A stretch of 64,000 nt of DNA from contig NZ_CP042906.1 of NCBI RefSeq assembly GCF_008728855.1, forward strand, positions 1,116,001-1,180,000, in the 5' to 3' direction. Position numbers and translations under genes: made by a program. Source of the stretch: Hypericibacter terrae. GTDB lineage: Bacteria; Pseudomonadota; Alphaproteobacteria; Dongiales; Dongiaceae. Under the pieces are notes generated by a model. It did no database searches. It was not told the DNA's origin and was given only the letters and a program-made list of their open reading frames with translations. How positions within the stretch are numbered: position 1 is the stretch's first letter; every line of letters begins with the position of its first letter. This document shows, in pieces, positions 36,400 to 46,624 of this stretch.

Positions 36400-36678
36400 C
36401 CGCCCGCCGCGCCCGCCATTGGGCAAGCCCCGGATTCCCCAGCGTTATCGATCTTCCCACCGAAAACCCTCCAAAAAGCTGGAGTCTCTCTAGAAGGCCT
36501 TATTGACCCTCGGAATTAATTATGTAACTGTTTAAACAATTCAAGATCCCGAAGCCAAAAGGCACGAGCAGGCCGGCAATTCGGGGTGGGAGGCGACTGC
36601 TCCAGCGAGGCAGGTAATGGCCTTGGATTTGAACCCTTCGAGCGGGCGGCGGGCGGTTCCGAGCGCGGGGCGGCGGCC

Positions 36679-37674
36679 ATGACCCGGCAGCTTCCCGAGC
36701 TCACGGCCTTCGATCTGCGGCTGCTGCAGGTGTTCGACGCGGTGGTCGCGGCGGGCAGCTTCACCGCGGCCGAGGTGAAACTCAACAAGAGCAAGTCCGC
36801 CATCAGCACCGACATCGCGGCGCTCGAGACGCGGCTGGGGGTGAAGCTCTGCCGGCGCGGGCGGGCGGGCTTCGGCCTGACCGATCATGGCAGGCAGATC
36901 CACGAGGCGAGCCTGGAGCTGTTCCGGGGCATGTCGGGCTTCCGCGACAGCGTCGGCCGGATCGTGTCGCGGGTCGCTGGCGAGTTCACCATCGCCATGG
37001 ATGACGATCTGATCGTCGGCGCCCGGGCGCAGGTGGCCGATGCCATCCGTCTGTTCACGCTGCGCAACCCCGACGTCTTCATCAATCTGCGCTCTTCCTC
37101 GCCCGAGCATGTGACGCAGCTCGTGCTCGAGGCCGGCGCCGATATCGGCGTCAATGTGATTCCGCGCCGGCTGCCCGAGCTGACGATGACACCGCTCTTT
37201 TCGGAGAAGCTGGCGCTCTATTGCAGCGCCCGTCATCCGATCTTCCCGATCGCCGATGGCGAGATCACGGCCGACATCCTGGCGCAGTATGACTGCATCG
37301 ACGTGGTGACCCCGCAGGGTGCCGAGATCTGCGAGGCGGTGGAGCGGATGCGGGTCACGGCGCGCGCGACCAGCATGGAATCGCGGCTGATGCTGATCCT
37401 CACCGGCCGCTATGTCGGCTTTCTGCCGCGCGATCTCGCCCGCGCCTGGGCCGAGCGCGGCGAGATCCGTGCGATCAACATGCCGGGGCTCAGCTGCGGC
37501 AGCACCGGCTATGCGATCTTCCGGCGCGACGCCGCCCCCAATGTCGCCCGCGATCTCTTCCTCGCGGACCTGACGCGCGCCTTCAAACCGGCCCGCCCGC
37601 CGGTGCAGGACCCCAAGCGGGTTCTGAATGGGCGCCCGAAGACGGTGTTCCAGGCCGAGGCCGGCGCAGCCTAG
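36679..37674 (+). CDS. LysR-family transcriptional regulator
   Basis: A 331-residue LysR regulator from ATG 36679. The winged HTH is 'AAEVKLNKSKSAISTDIAALETRLGVKL' (about residues 33-60), followed by a periplasmic-binding-like sensor domain. The 280-bp upstream region includes the AT-rich palindrome TGTTTAAACA (36529-36538), a possible regulatory site. Immediate targets are unclear because a glycan locus follows and a TetR gene precedes it. Confidence 0.9.
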   Translation: MTRQLPELTAFDLRLLQVFDAVVAAGSFTAAEVKLNKSKSAISTDIAALETRLGVKLCRRGRAGFGLTDHGRQIHEASLELFRGMSGFRDSVGRIVSRVAGEFTIAMDDDLIVGARAQVADAIRLFTLRNPDVFINLRSSSPEHVTQLVLEAGADIGVNVIPRRLPELTMTPLFSEKLALYCSARHPIFPIADGEITADILAQYDCIDVVTPQGAEICEAVERMRVTARATSMESRLMLILTGRYVGFLPRDLARAWAERGEIRAINMPGLSCGSTGYAIFRRDAAPNVARDLFLADLTRAFKPARPPVQDPKRVLNGRPKTVFQAEAGAA

Positions 37675-37937
37675 CGTCCGGTTTGCCCAGATTATCGGTC
37701 GCCGTTCTTCGGCAACCTTGGGCATCTTCGGAGAACTTACAGCCTATCCAATCACTTGGACGATCGTTGGCGGCCGGTGCGAGCGAGGATCGCAAGCCCG
37801 ATCGCGGCGCGGCGGTAATCCGACCTTAACCGCGGCGGGTCAGATTGCGTCATGCCCAGAATGCTGCCGCTGCACCCGCCAGGAAGCTGCCTCCGGTTCG
37901 GGTTTCGCTTTGTAACGCCTGTCCGGCGGACCCGGAC

Positions 37938-38891
37938 ATGAGCGCCCGCGATCCGGATCATCGTCGTGACGGCCCGACCGTTGCCGCGCTGGTTGTGACC
38001 TACTTTCCCGACATCGACCTTCCGGCACGTCTGGAGCGGTTGTTGGCGCAGGTCGATCGGCTGGTCGTGGTCGATAACGGCTCGGATCCCGTCTGTCTCG
38101 CCTGGAAGGGCGGCTTCGCCAGCCGCCGCGGCGTCACGATCCTCGAGAATGGTCGAAATCTGGGTATCGCCGAGGCCCTCAATCGCGGGATGAAGCTTCT
38201 GGCCGAGGAGGGCCATGACTGGGTTCTGACGATGGATCAGGACAGCATGATCGAAGAGGGCTCTGTCGCCGCGTTGCTGCGGACACTTTCCATGGATGCC
38301 GATCCGGACCGGGTCGCGATGGTCGGTTCGAACCGCCAGGATGAGGGTAGCGACCTCGCCCCCCATCGTTGGCTGCGGCCGAAGAAGCGGCCGCCCTTCT
38401 TCGAGCGCGTTCCTTGCGAGCGTATCGAAGCCAACGGTGTCACGCTCGTCATCACCTCCGGTACCTTGACGAGCGTGAAGGCGTTCCAGGCGCTGGGACC
38501 GTTCAAGACCGAATTCTTCATCGATCTGGTTGATTTCGAATATTGCCTGCGCGCCCGGCAGGCCGGGTACCGGATTCTCGTCAGCCCGGAGGCGCGGATG
38601 TCGCACCGTATCGGCGCGAAACGGCAGAGCGCGATCGCCGCTGTGACCCTGTCGCCGATGCATCACGGTCCCTTGCGGAAATACTACATGTTCCGGAACG
38701 GCGTGCATGTGATGCGGGCCTATGGCGCGGCCTTTCCGCACTGGCTCGTTTACCAGCTGTTAGCCATGTCTGAGATTATAATCGGCGTTTTCCTCTTCGA
38801 AGATCGGAAGGCTTCCAAACTGCGAGCCTGCCTCGCCGGACTCTGGGACGGTCTCCTGGGGCGCAAGGGTCCCGCGCAACGAGCCTTCTGA
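37938..38891 (+). CDS. Glycosyltransferase family 2 (rhamnosyltransferase-like)
   Basis: A 317-residue GT-A enzyme. 'VAALVVTYFPDIDLPARLERLLAQVDRLVVVDNGSDP' is the GT2 nucleotide-sugar strand. 'DWVLTMDQDSM' supplies the DxD metal site and 'DLVDFEYCLRARQAGY' the acceptor-side block seen in RfbF/RfbN-type rhamnosyltransferases. The start is ATG 37938 after GGCGGA. First gene of a glycan locus. Confidence 0.88.
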   Translation: MSARDPDHRRDGPTVAALVVTYFPDIDLPARLERLLAQVDRLVVVDNGSDPVCLAWKGGFASRRGVTILENGRNLGIAEALNRGMKLLAEEGHDWVLTMDQDSMIEEGSVAALLRTLSMDADPDRVAMVGSNRQDEGSDLAPHRWLRPKKRPPFFERVPCERIEANGVTLVITSGTLTSVKAFQALGPFKTEFFIDLVDFEYCLRARQAGYRILVSPEARMSHRIGAKRQSAIAAVTLSPMHHGPLRKYYMFRNGVHVMRAYGAAFPHWLVYQLLAMSEIIIGVFLFEDRKASKLRACLAGLWDGLLGRKGPAQRAF

Positions 38892-39017
38892 CGCAGCCGG
38901 CGTCGTCTTTTTGCCAATGAGGATGGCTTCTGCGCCCATGAGGGATATCAGGAACTCCATCGAGCGCGCCCTCGCTGCCGGCCCCGATATCGGGCCGGCG
39001 GATCGGCCGATCTCCCC

Positions 39018-40322
39018 ATGAGAATCTCTCCCGGCCTCAGCTCCATCCTGCGGAACTTCGGTTTCCTTCTCGGCAGCCAGATGCTGACGACGTTGATCGG
39101 GTGCGGCTATGCCATTCTCCTGGCGCGGCTGCTGGGTCCGGACCTCTATGGCACGCTGACCTATGGCTATTCCTGGTACCTGACCTTCATCACCTTGACC
39201 TATCTCGGGCTCGACATGGTGCTCGCTCGGGAAGTCGGCCGCGATCCCGCGCGGGCCCCGAGCCTGGCGGGGTCCACCTTGGCCCTCCGCGCCGCGATTG
39301 CCACCCTGGTCGCTATTCTGTCCGCGGTCGCCGGCTGCGTTTTCGAGCCGAATCAGACGGCACGCCCTTTGATCCTCGTTCTTTCCGGCGCCCTTCTCGG
39401 CCGCGCGATCTGGCTCTGGTGCAGCTCGGCTTTCGTCGCCTTCGAGGTCACGCGCCGTCAGTTGCCGATAGACCTCTTCTTTCGGCCGCTCGAATTCGTG
39501 ATCGTCATGCTGACGCTCTGGTTCCTGGCGCCGCAAAATATCCTCGCGATCGGCATCATCCACGCGACGCTGTGGTGGATGCAGGCGGCCGTGGGCGTCT
39601 TCATCGTCGCCAGGAAGGTCACGCGCATCGATTTCACCGGCCTTTCGGCAAAGGCGCTTCGGCTGATCGGGACGGGCGTCCCCGGCGCCATCTACACCAT
39701 GACGGTGACCTGGTTTCTGCAGGCACCGATCGTGCTGTTTCGACAGATCGCGGGCGTCGGCGACACGCTGGGGCATTTCGCGCTGTCCATGCAGATCACC
39801 GGATATCTGCTCACGATCCCCTATCTCGTCGGAAGCGTGGCACTGCCGGTCCTGTCGCGCTCGGCGGTGCGGGACGACGGAAAAACTCGTAGTGCCGCGA
39901 GGGCGATGCTGGTGGCCATTCCCGCCGTCGGCGCGGCGCTCAGTCTGCTGGGCACCTGGTTGGCACCGTCGCTGACATCCCTGGTCTTCGGCCTGGAATA
40001 TCTCCAGGCTGGGCGCATCCTGGGCGAGGCGATCTGGCTGCTGATACCGATCAGCCTCGCCATCGGCCTGCAGCAGGTCTTGTTCTCCTGCCGCGCCAAT
40101 CTCGGCCTTGCCTCGATCTTCTCCATCGTCGGCATCGTCGCCATGGTGGCGCTCTATGCGCCCCTGGCCCGGGCCTTCTCCTATCACGGGGCGCTGCTGG
40201 CCACCGGCATCGGCATGTCGATCTGGGCCGGCGGAATCGCCCTGGCGCTGGTCACGGCCGGCATACTTTCCAGGCCGCCCCGGGATTCCCTGGCGGGCGT
40301 GGCGCAGGGGAACCTTCCCTGA
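39018..40322 (+). CDS. Polysaccharide flippase (Wzx/MATE-like)
   Basis: A 434-residue membrane protein with about 12-14 hydrophobic segments. The opening 'LRNFGFLLGSQMLTTLIGCGYAILLARLLGPDLYGTL' is the polysaccharide-biosynthesis protein signature. It moves lipid-linked oligosaccharides across the inner membrane. Its stop overlaps the next glycosyltransferase start (TGATG). Confidence 0.9.
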   Translation: MRISPGLSSILRNFGFLLGSQMLTTLIGCGYAILLARLLGPDLYGTLTYGYSWYLTFITLTYLGLDMVLAREVGRDPARAPSLAGSTLALRAAIATLVAILSAVAGCVFEPNQTARPLILVLSGALLGRAIWLWCSSAFVAFEVTRRQLPIDLFFRPLEFVIVMLTLWFLAPQNILAIGIIHATLWWMQAAVGVFIVARKVTRIDFTGLSAKALRLIGTGVPGAIYTMTVTWFLQAPIVLFRQIAGVGDTLGHFALSMQITGYLLTIPYLVGSVALPVLSRSAVRDDGKTRSAARAMLVAIPAVGAALSLLGTWLAPSLTSLVFGLEYLQAGRILGEAIWLLIPISLAIGLQQVLFSCRANLGLASIFSIVGIVAMVALYAPLARAFSYHGALLATGIGMSIWAGGIALALVTAGILSRPPRDSLAGVAQGNLP

Positions 40323-41509
40323 TGCCGACATGTCCCGGGCAAGTCCGCGCCGTCATCTGGGGGACCTATGATCTGGGCAAGCCCCGGACCCGGATTCTCA
40401 TTCGCGGGCTGCGCGAGGCGGGCGTCGATCTCGCGGAATGCCATGCCGAGGTCTGGGCCGGGGTCGAGGACAAGGCGCATAGCAATCGGTGGGCCATCCT
40501 CGGCCGGATGGCGAGGATGCTCGCGGCCTATCCCGGATTGATCTGGCGCTATCTGCGCGCGCCGTCCCATGACGTCGTCATCGTCGGATATCTCGGTCAT
40601 CTCGACGTGCTGATGCTGTGGCCGTTCGCCCGGTTGCGCGGCATCCCGATTGTCTGGGACGCCTTCCTGTCGCTCTACGAGACCGTCGTCGAGGATCGCG
40701 CCATGCTGCGGCCGCGGCACCCGGTGGCGCGCCTCCTCTGGGCCTGGGACTGGCTCGCCTGTCGGGCAGCCGATCTGGTGCTGCTCGATACAGCGGCCCA
40801 TGCGCGCTGGTTCGAGACGAGCTTCGGCTTGCCGGCAGGCCGCACGGCCTCGCTCTTCGTCGGTGCCGAGCCCGGGTCATTCGCGCCCTTGCCGGAGCGC
40901 GGCTCGCGACGGCCGGGCCAGCCCTGCCGGGTTCTGTTCTACGGGCAGTTCATTCCCCTGCACGGCATCGAGACCATCGTCGAGGCCGCCGCGCGATCCG
41001 ATCCGAACAGTCTGGCCTGGACCATCATCGGGACGGGGCAGGAGGCGTCGCGGATTCGCGAGCGGCTTGCGGCGCGGCCGGTGCCGCATCTGACATGGAT
41101 CGACTGGGTCCCCTATGCGGAGCTCCGGGAACAAATGGCGGAGGCCGACATCTGCCTCGGCATCTTCGGTGAATCCGGCAAGGCAGCCCGGGTAATCCCC
41201 AACAAGGCGTTCCAGGTGATTGCGGCGGGGCGTCCGCTGGTCACCCGGGAGTCTCCGGCCATGCGGGAGTGGATCGGCGACGGGGCCCGTGGCGTCAGGC
41301 TCGTCAGGGCCGGCGACGCCGATGCGCTCCTCGCGGGCATCCGCGATCTCGTCGCTTCGGGGGAAATGGAGCCCGATGCCGGCTCGTTCGAAAGGTTGCG
41401 GAGCCAGATCGGCCCCGATTCCATCGGGCGCAGCTTCAAAGACCTCATCATGTCCTTGCCGATCCGCGATGGGAACTCGGCCAGGAAGTTGAAGGCGACA
41501 TCGCCATGA
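40322..41509 (+). CDS. Glycosyltransferase group 1 (GT4-like)
   Basis: A 395-residue GT-B enzyme. The C-terminal Rossmann domain starts at 'RVLFYGQFIPLHGIETIVEAAA'. The donor-binding stretch is 'LGIFGESGKAARVIPNKAFQVIAAGRPLVT', in which Glu and the following NK are family-typical. It overlaps both neighbours by a few bases, so flippase, GT4 and the GT39-like gene are one translational unit. Confidence 0.88.
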   Translation: MPTCPGQVRAVIWGTYDLGKPRTRILIRGLREAGVDLAECHAEVWAGVEDKAHSNRWAILGRMARMLAAYPGLIWRYLRAPSHDVVIVGYLGHLDVLMLWPFARLRGIPIVWDAFLSLYETVVEDRAMLRPRHPVARLLWAWDWLACRAADLVLLDTAAHARWFETSFGLPAGRTASLFVGAEPGSFAPLPERGSRRPGQPCRVLFYGQFIPLHGIETIVEAAARSDPNSLAWTIIGTGQEASRIRERLAARPVPHLTWIDWVPYAELREQMAEADICLGIFGESGKAARVIPNKAFQVIAAGRPLVTRESPAMREWIGDGARGVRLVRAGDADALLAGIRDLVASGEMEPDAGSFERLRSQIGPDSIGRSFKDLIMSLPIRDGNSARKLKATSP

Positions 41510-43257
41510 GCGAGGCCGTCACCCCGGTATCGGCGCTGCCGCATCCTGCCGGCGTTTCCGGTCGGATCGCCCTGCGAGCCAGGCTCCTGCTGGTGGGCGC
41601 GCTCGCATTCGCGCTCGGGCTGAAGCTCGTTCTCATCTTCCGCATCAACATCAACTGGGACGAGTTCTACTATCTGTCCTTCGTGCAGGACTATCTGCGC
41701 GGGTCCGTCAGCGACCGGTTCCAGACGATCCATGTCCATTTCTTCTCCTGGCTGCCGGCGGTGGCCGAAAGCGAGATCGGACAGATTCTGATCGCCCGGG
41801 CCGTCATGGCGTGCTGCGCGATCGGCAGCGCCCTGCTGCTGCTGGGCATCGCGCGGCGCTTCCTCTCGCGCGAGGCCGCGTTGTTCGGTGTGCTGGGTTA
41901 TCTCTCCACCACCGCAGTCATCGAGCATGGCACCAGCTTCCGGACCGATTCGATCGCGACGCTGCTCGTTCTCCTGTCGCTGTTCCTCGTGCTGCGAAAG
42001 CCGGGGGGACCGCGCGGCGCTGCCTTTGCCGGCGTCGCGCTGGCCGTGGCCATGCTGGTCACGATCAAGACGGCGTTCTACGTCGCACTCATCGGCCCGG
42101 TGATCTGGTGCCTCGGCGCCGGGTCCCGCGACCGCGTCCGCCTCGCGCTCGCTTTCGGCCTGAGCTTCGGGCTGGTCCTCGGCGGCCTCTACATGCTGCA
42201 TGTCTTCAGCCTGGCGCAGCCCGCCATCGGCGGCGCGACCGGGTATCTGCGCGGAACGGCAGCGAAGGTGTTCCTCGAGGACGGCCCGATGCCCCGATGG
42301 CCGGAGCTGCTCGTCGATATCGCCCAGAATCCCCTCTATTGGTTCCTCGCGGTCCAGGGCGCGGTGATCGCGTGGCGGGCGGCCCGTGCGCGCGACACGG
42401 ACGGCGGATGGGAGCGCTGGCTTCCCCTGCTGCTCGCGGTTCCGATCCTGACGCCGCTCATCTATCGCAATGCGTTCGCCTATTACTACGCCTTCATTCT
42501 GCCGCCGGCCGCGATCCTCGTCGGCCTCGTCTATGATCGGATTCGGCAGAGCGCCTCTGACGCAAGACAGCTTCGGAGTCTGAGGCTGCTCGCCCTGCTG
42601 ATCGTTTTCCAGATCGGCATCTTGCTGCTTCGCACGACGGCGAACCTGCCCGATGCGATCGGGCCGCAACGCGGGACCCTGGATGTGGTCCATGCCGTCT
42701 TCCCCGAGCCGGTTCCCTATATCGACGGCTATGGCGTCGTGTCGGGTTTCCCGCGGGCGGGTTTCTTCATGAGCAGCTGGGGCGTTGACAAATATCGCGA
42801 CGCGGGCGAGCCGGTGTTCCGGGACCTCGTGGCGAAGGCGCAGCCGCCGCTGCTCCTCGCGGATTCGCCGTCGCTCTACGGCGCCCTGGTCCCCGGCGTG
42901 ACCGTGGTCCCGGAGCGGGCGCTGTTGCCGGAAGACGTCGCCTTCCTCCAGGCCAACTATCTGCAGCATTGGGGCATGATCTTCGTCGCCGGCAAGGATC
43001 TCGATCTGCCGGTCTCCGGCGATGCCACCGAATTCGAAATCGCCATCGGCGGCGACTATCGCCTCGAGTCCGACGCGCCGCTTCTGATCGACGGGATCAT
43101 GCGGAGGCCGGGGGACGTCGTCACGCTTGCCATCGGCATCCATTCGATCGATGCCGATCCGGGCACCATCCATGTGAATCTGCGCTGGGCCGCGGCCCTG
43201 CCGCCCCCGCCGGGTGAGCCCACGGATCTCTGGACCTTCTTCTCGGCCTCGCAATGA
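41506..43257 (+). CDS. GT39/ArnT-like membrane glycosyltransferase
   Basis: A 583-residue protein with about 10 membrane segments followed by a soluble C-terminal domain. 'ININWDEFYYLSFVQDYLRG' carries the conserved DE pair in the first periplasmic loop that defines GT-C enzymes of the ArnT/PMT type, which use lipid-linked sugars. 'EHGTSFRTDSIATLLVLLSLF' is also typical. It begins 4 bases before the end of the GT4 gene. It probably decorates the exported glycan or lipid in the periplasm. Confidence 0.85.
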   Translation: MSEAVTPVSALPHPAGVSGRIALRARLLLVGALAFALGLKLVLIFRININWDEFYYLSFVQDYLRGSVSDRFQTIHVHFFSWLPAVAESEIGQILIARAVMACCAIGSALLLLGIARRFLSREAALFGVLGYLSTTAVIEHGTSFRTDSIATLLVLLSLFLVLRKPGGPRGAAFAGVALAVAMLVTIKTAFYVALIGPVIWCLGAGSRDRVRLALAFGLSFGLVLGGLYMLHVFSLAQPAIGGATGYLRGTAAKVFLEDGPMPRWPELLVDIAQNPLYWFLAVQGAVIAWRAARARDTDGGWERWLPLLLAVPILTPLIYRNAFAYYYAFILPPAAILVGLVYDRIRQSASDARQLRSLRLLALLIVFQIGILLLRTTANLPDAIGPQRGTLDVVHAVFPEPVPYIDGYGVVSGFPRAGFFMSSWGVDKYRDAGEPVFRDLVAKAQPPLLLADSPSLYGALVPGVTVVPERALLPEDVAFLQANYLQHWGMIFVAGKDLDLPVSGDATEFEIAIGGDYRLESDAPLLIDGIMRRPGDVVTLAIGIHSIDADPGTIHVNLRWAAALPPPPGEPTDLWTFFSASQ

Positions 43258-43304
43258 ATCGAGCCGCCGCGGGCCCCGCGCGGGGAAGGGGGCTGCCGCC
43301 TCCG

Positions 43305-43319
43305 GACCCGAGCCGGGTC
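43305..43319. terminator. Weak hairpin between convergent genes
   Basis: GACCCG-AGC-CGGGTC forms a 6-bp stem between the convergent GT39-like and SDR genes, with only a short pyrimidine run (TTCC) after it on the plus strand. A separate palindrome CCCCGCGCGGGG lies at 43274-43285. Either may help end transcription; neither is a textbook terminator. Confidence 0.3.
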
Positions 43320-43327
43320 TTCCGGTC

Positions 43328-44092
43328 TCAGAACACGCTGCCGAAGCCGCCATCGACCATGAGCTGATGGCCGTTCACGTATGAGGCCGCGTCCGACGCC
43401 AGGAACACGGCCGCGCCGGCGATTTCCGGCGGCTTGCCCCAGCGCCTCAGCGGCGTGCGGCCCTTGACCCAGGCGGTGAACTCGTCGTTGGCGAGGAGGG
43501 CCTCGTTCATCTCGGTCTCGAAATAGCCGGGCCCGATCGCATTGACGGTGATGCCCTGCGGCCCGAGCTCGGCCGCCAGCGCCTTGGTCAACCCCCAGAG
43601 CCCGCTCTTGGCCGAGACATAGGCCGGGATGGTGGCGCGCGCGAGATTGGCCGCGATCGAGGTGGTGAAGATGATCCGGCCGGCACCCTGGCGGATCATC
43701 GGCGCCGAGGCCTCGCGCGCCAGCACGAAGCACGCCGAGAGATTGGTGTCGATCACGCGCTGCCAGTCGGCGAGCTTCCAGTCGCCCAGCGCCGCGCGAT
43801 GCTGGATCCCGGCATTGCCGATGACGATGTCGAGCCGCCCTTGTCGCGCGACAATCGCGGGAATCGCGTCGCGGACCGCGACCTCGTCGGTGACGTCGAA
43901 GGCGAGCGCGCTGGCCCCGAGGCCGCGGTCGGCGAGTTCCTTCGCCTTGAGCGCGAGTTTGGCTTCGTCGCGGCCATTGATGACGACATGCGCGCCGGCC
44001 TCGGCCAGCCCCGTCGCCATCGCCCAGCCGAGCCCGCGCGAGGCGCCGGAGACCAGCGCCACCTTGCCCGTCAGCGAAAACATCCCGGTCAT
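43328..44092 (-). CDS. SDR family oxidoreductase
   Basis: A 254-residue SDR from ATG 44092, with AGAGGA upstream: SGASRGLG nucleotide motif, IGNAGIQ, TTSIAAN around the catalytic Ser, a YVSAKSG motif and C-terminal VDGGFGSVF. Close in style to gluconate 5-dehydrogenase-type SDRs. It is divergent from the TMADH-like gene across 204 bp; whether the two are functionally linked is not evident. Confidence 0.88.
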   Translation of the reverse strand: MTGMFSLTGKVALVSGASRGLGWAMATGLAEAGAHVVINGRDEAKLALKAKELADRGLGASALAFDVTDEVAVRDAIPAIVARQGRLDIVIGNAGIQHRAALGDWKLADWQRVIDTNLSACFVLAREASAPMIRQGAGRIIFTTSIAANLARATIPAYVSAKSGLWGLTKALAAELGPQGITVNAIGPGYFETEMNEALLANDEFTAWVKGRTPLRRWGKPPEIAGAAVFLASDAASYVNGHQLMVDGGFGSVF

Positions 44093-44296
44093 GCGCGTGT
44101 CCTCTGGCTTTGCGAAATGAAACGGACCCGAGTGTGGCGAGGCGCGGCACCCGGGGCAAGACCAAGGGGCCATTGGTCTCAAAAACAACGCCCCTGGCGG
44201 GCCCCCTGGCGAATCGTGTGTTATGGCGGTACCTCGGTGCCGCGATGCCCGCGCGTGCCCCGATTCGCATTCCTGCTGACCCTGAGAGAGCATTCC

Positions 44297-46363
44297 ATGT
44301 CACGTGATCCCCGCTACGACATCCTGTTCGAGCCCGTCCGCATCGGCCCGGTGACCGCGAAGAACCGTTTCTTCCAGGTGCCGCATTGCAACGGCATGGG
44401 CATCACCTATCCGAGCTCGATGATCGGCATGCGCGGCATGAAGGCCGAAGGCGGCTGGGCCGTGGTCTGCACCGAGGAGACCGACATCCATCCGAGCGGC
44501 GATCTATCGCCGCTGGCCGAGGGCAGGCTCTGGGACGATCTCGACATTCCGGTCTTCGCCCGCATGAACGAGGCGATCCACAAGCATGGGGCGCTGGCGG
44601 GCGTCGAGCTCGCCCATACCGCCAACCGCGATGCCTGCCTCTTCAGTCGCGAGGTGCCGGTCAATGTCAGCCACGCGCCGGCGGGCGAGGGCTATTACCC
44701 GGCCCAGGCGCGCCGCATGGACCGCGCCGATATCCGCAATTACCGCCGCTGGCATCGCGAGGCCGCGCTCCGGGCCGAGCGCGCCGGCTTCGACATCATC
44801 TATGTCTATGTCCGCGCCTATACCTCGATCAACGGCAACTTTCTCTCGCGCACGCTGAACGACCGCACCGACGAGTACGGCGGCAGCCTCGAGAATCGCC
44901 TGCGGCTGACCCGCGAGGTGACCGAGGACATGGTCGAGGCGGTGGGCGGGCGCTGTGCCGTCGCGATCCGCTGGACCGTCGACGACCCGATGAAACCAGA
45001 CGGCCAGCCCGATCTCGCCGAGGGCCGGGAGGTGATCGAGATGCTGGCCGAGCTGCCCGATCTCTGGGACGTGAATTTGCGCGAATGGGTCCGCGATTCC
45101 ATGCCGTCCCGCTTCGGGCCGGAAGGATCGCAGGAGGAATTCATCCGCTTCGTCAAGACGGTGACGACGAAACCCGTGGTCGGCGTCGGCCGCTTCACCT
45201 CGCCCGACACGATGGTCTCGCAGGTGCGCCGCGGCCTGCTCGATTTCATCGGCGCCGCCCGGCCCTCGATCGCCGATCCCTTCCTCCCGAAGAAGATCGA
45301 GGAAGGCCGCATCGACGATATCCGCGAATGCATCGGCTGCAATATGTGCGTCTCCTCCGACTTCACCATGGTGCCGATGCGCTGCACCCAGAACCCGACC
45401 GCCGGCGAGGAATGGCGCAAGGGCTGGCATCCGGAGAAGATCGCGGCGAAGAAATCCGACGACAATGTGCTGATCGTGGGAGCGGGTCCGGCGGGCCTCG
45501 AGGCCGCCCGGGCGCTGGGCCAGCGCGGCTATGAGGTGACCCTGGCCGAAGCAAGGCAAGAGGTGGGCGGCCGCGTCGCACTGGAAAGCAGACTGCCGGG
45601 CCTCGCCACCTGGGGCCGCGTGCGCGATTATCGCCTGCAGCAGATCCGGCGCATGCCGAACCTGCAGCTCTATCTCGACAGCCGGCTCAGCGCCGAGGAC
45701 ATCCGCGGCTACGGCTTCGCCAAGGTGGTGATCGCGACCGGCGGCCATTGGCGGCGCGACGGGATCGCTCGCTGGCGCTCGACCCCGATCCCGGGCCTCG
45801 ATCTCGCTCATGTGCTGACGCCCGACGACATCTTCGCCGGCAAGGCCGTGACGGGTCCCGTCGTGGTCTATGACGACGACCATTACTATATGGGCGGCGT
45901 GCTGGCGGAGAAGCTGCGGCTGGAGGGCCATGAGGTGACGCTGGTGACGCCGGCCTCCGACATCTCGACCTGGACCAAATTCACGCTCGAGCAGCCGATG
46001 ATCGAGCAGCGCCTCCATGAGATCGGCGTGTCGGTCCTCGAGAAGCATCTCGTGGCCTCCGCCAAGGAAGGCGAGATCGAGCTCGAGCACAGCCACAACG
46101 GCGCCCGCCGGCGCATGGCATGCGGGACGCTGCTGCTGGTGACGATGCGGCTGCCGAATGACGGCATTTATCTCGAATTGTCGGAAAGCGCCGAGGCGCT
46201 CGAGGCCGCCGGCATCACCTCGCTCGCGCGCATCGGCGACTGCCACGCGCCCTCGACGATCGCCGCCGCGGTCTATGCCGGCCATCGCTATGCGCGCGAG
46301 ATGGACGAGCCGGAGGCCGAAATCGCCTTCAGGCGCGAGCTGATCGCGCTGGCGCCGTCATGA
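44297..46363 (+). CDS. Trimethylamine-dehydrogenase-like iron-sulfur flavoprotein
   Basis: A 688-residue protein. The N-terminal FMN barrel matches trimethylamine, dimethylamine and histamine dehydrogenases: 'YDILFEPVRIGPVTAKNRFFQVPHC' puts Cys31 where TMADH has the cysteine that binds FMN covalently. The [4Fe-4S] ligands Cys345, Cys348, Cys351 and Cys363 match the known spacing. A C-terminal Rossmann domain starts at 'NVLIVGAGPAGLEAARALG'. The barrel segment after IIYVY reads VRAYTS, while TMADH has GAHSY, so the catalytic His of TMADH is not obviously conserved. It is therefore probably an amine-type dehydrogenase with a changed substrate. No electron-transfer flavoprotein gene is nearby. 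Confidence 0.88.
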   Translation: MSRDPRYDILFEPVRIGPVTAKNRFFQVPHCNGMGITYPSSMIGMRGMKAEGGWAVVCTEETDIHPSGDLSPLAEGRLWDDLDIPVFARMNEAIHKHGALAGVELAHTANRDACLFSREVPVNVSHAPAGEGYYPAQARRMDRADIRNYRRWHREAALRAERAGFDIIYVYVRAYTSINGNFLSRTLNDRTDEYGGSLENRLRLTREVTEDMVEAVGGRCAVAIRWTVDDPMKPDGQPDLAEGREVIEMLAELPDLWDVNLREWVRDSMPSRFGPEGSQEEFIRFVKTVTTKPVVGVGRFTSPDTMVSQVRRGLLDFIGAARPSIADPFLPKKIEEGRIDDIRECIGCNMCVSSDFTMVPMRCTQNPTAGEEWRKGWHPEKIAAKKSDDNVLIVGAGPAGLEAARALGQRGYEVTLAEARQEVGGRVALESRLPGLATWGRVRDYRLQQIRRMPNLQLYLDSRLSAEDIRGYGFAKVVIATGGHWRRDGIARWRSTPIPGLDLAHVLTPDDIFAGKAVTGPVVVYDDDHYYMGGVLAEKLRLEGHEVTLVTPASDISTWTKFTLEQPMIEQRLHEIGVSVLEKHLVASAKEGEIELEHSHNGARRRMACGTLLLVTMRLPNDGIYLELSESAEALEAAGITSLARIGDCHAPSTIAAAVYAGHRYAREMDEPEAEIAFRRELIALAPS

Positions 46364-46624
46364 GCGGCAACGCGTCGCGGCCGATTGTTTCATTTGTTAC
46401 TAACCATGAATGTCCCGCTTCGGAATGATCGGTACATAAGTCCTTGATCCTCTGACGACGCGATCGCCGATCGTGGCGGCATTGCGGCGCGACGTGGTTA
46501 GCGGGCTGCGCGCTGCTACAGACGGTCGCGGTGACTCCGCGCCTCGATGTTCCCATCTTGCGCGCATGAGCGGTTGCCGCGGACCCTTTACACCCGCGGG
46601 CTGATGCCGCCTTTAGGAGTCATG

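Noticed and set aside
38760-40331. A minus-strand open frame of about 523 codons over the flippase
   Set aside because: Composition is Arg/Gln/Asp-rich low complexity; the plus-strand flippase has proper membrane segments and overlaps the next gene normally.
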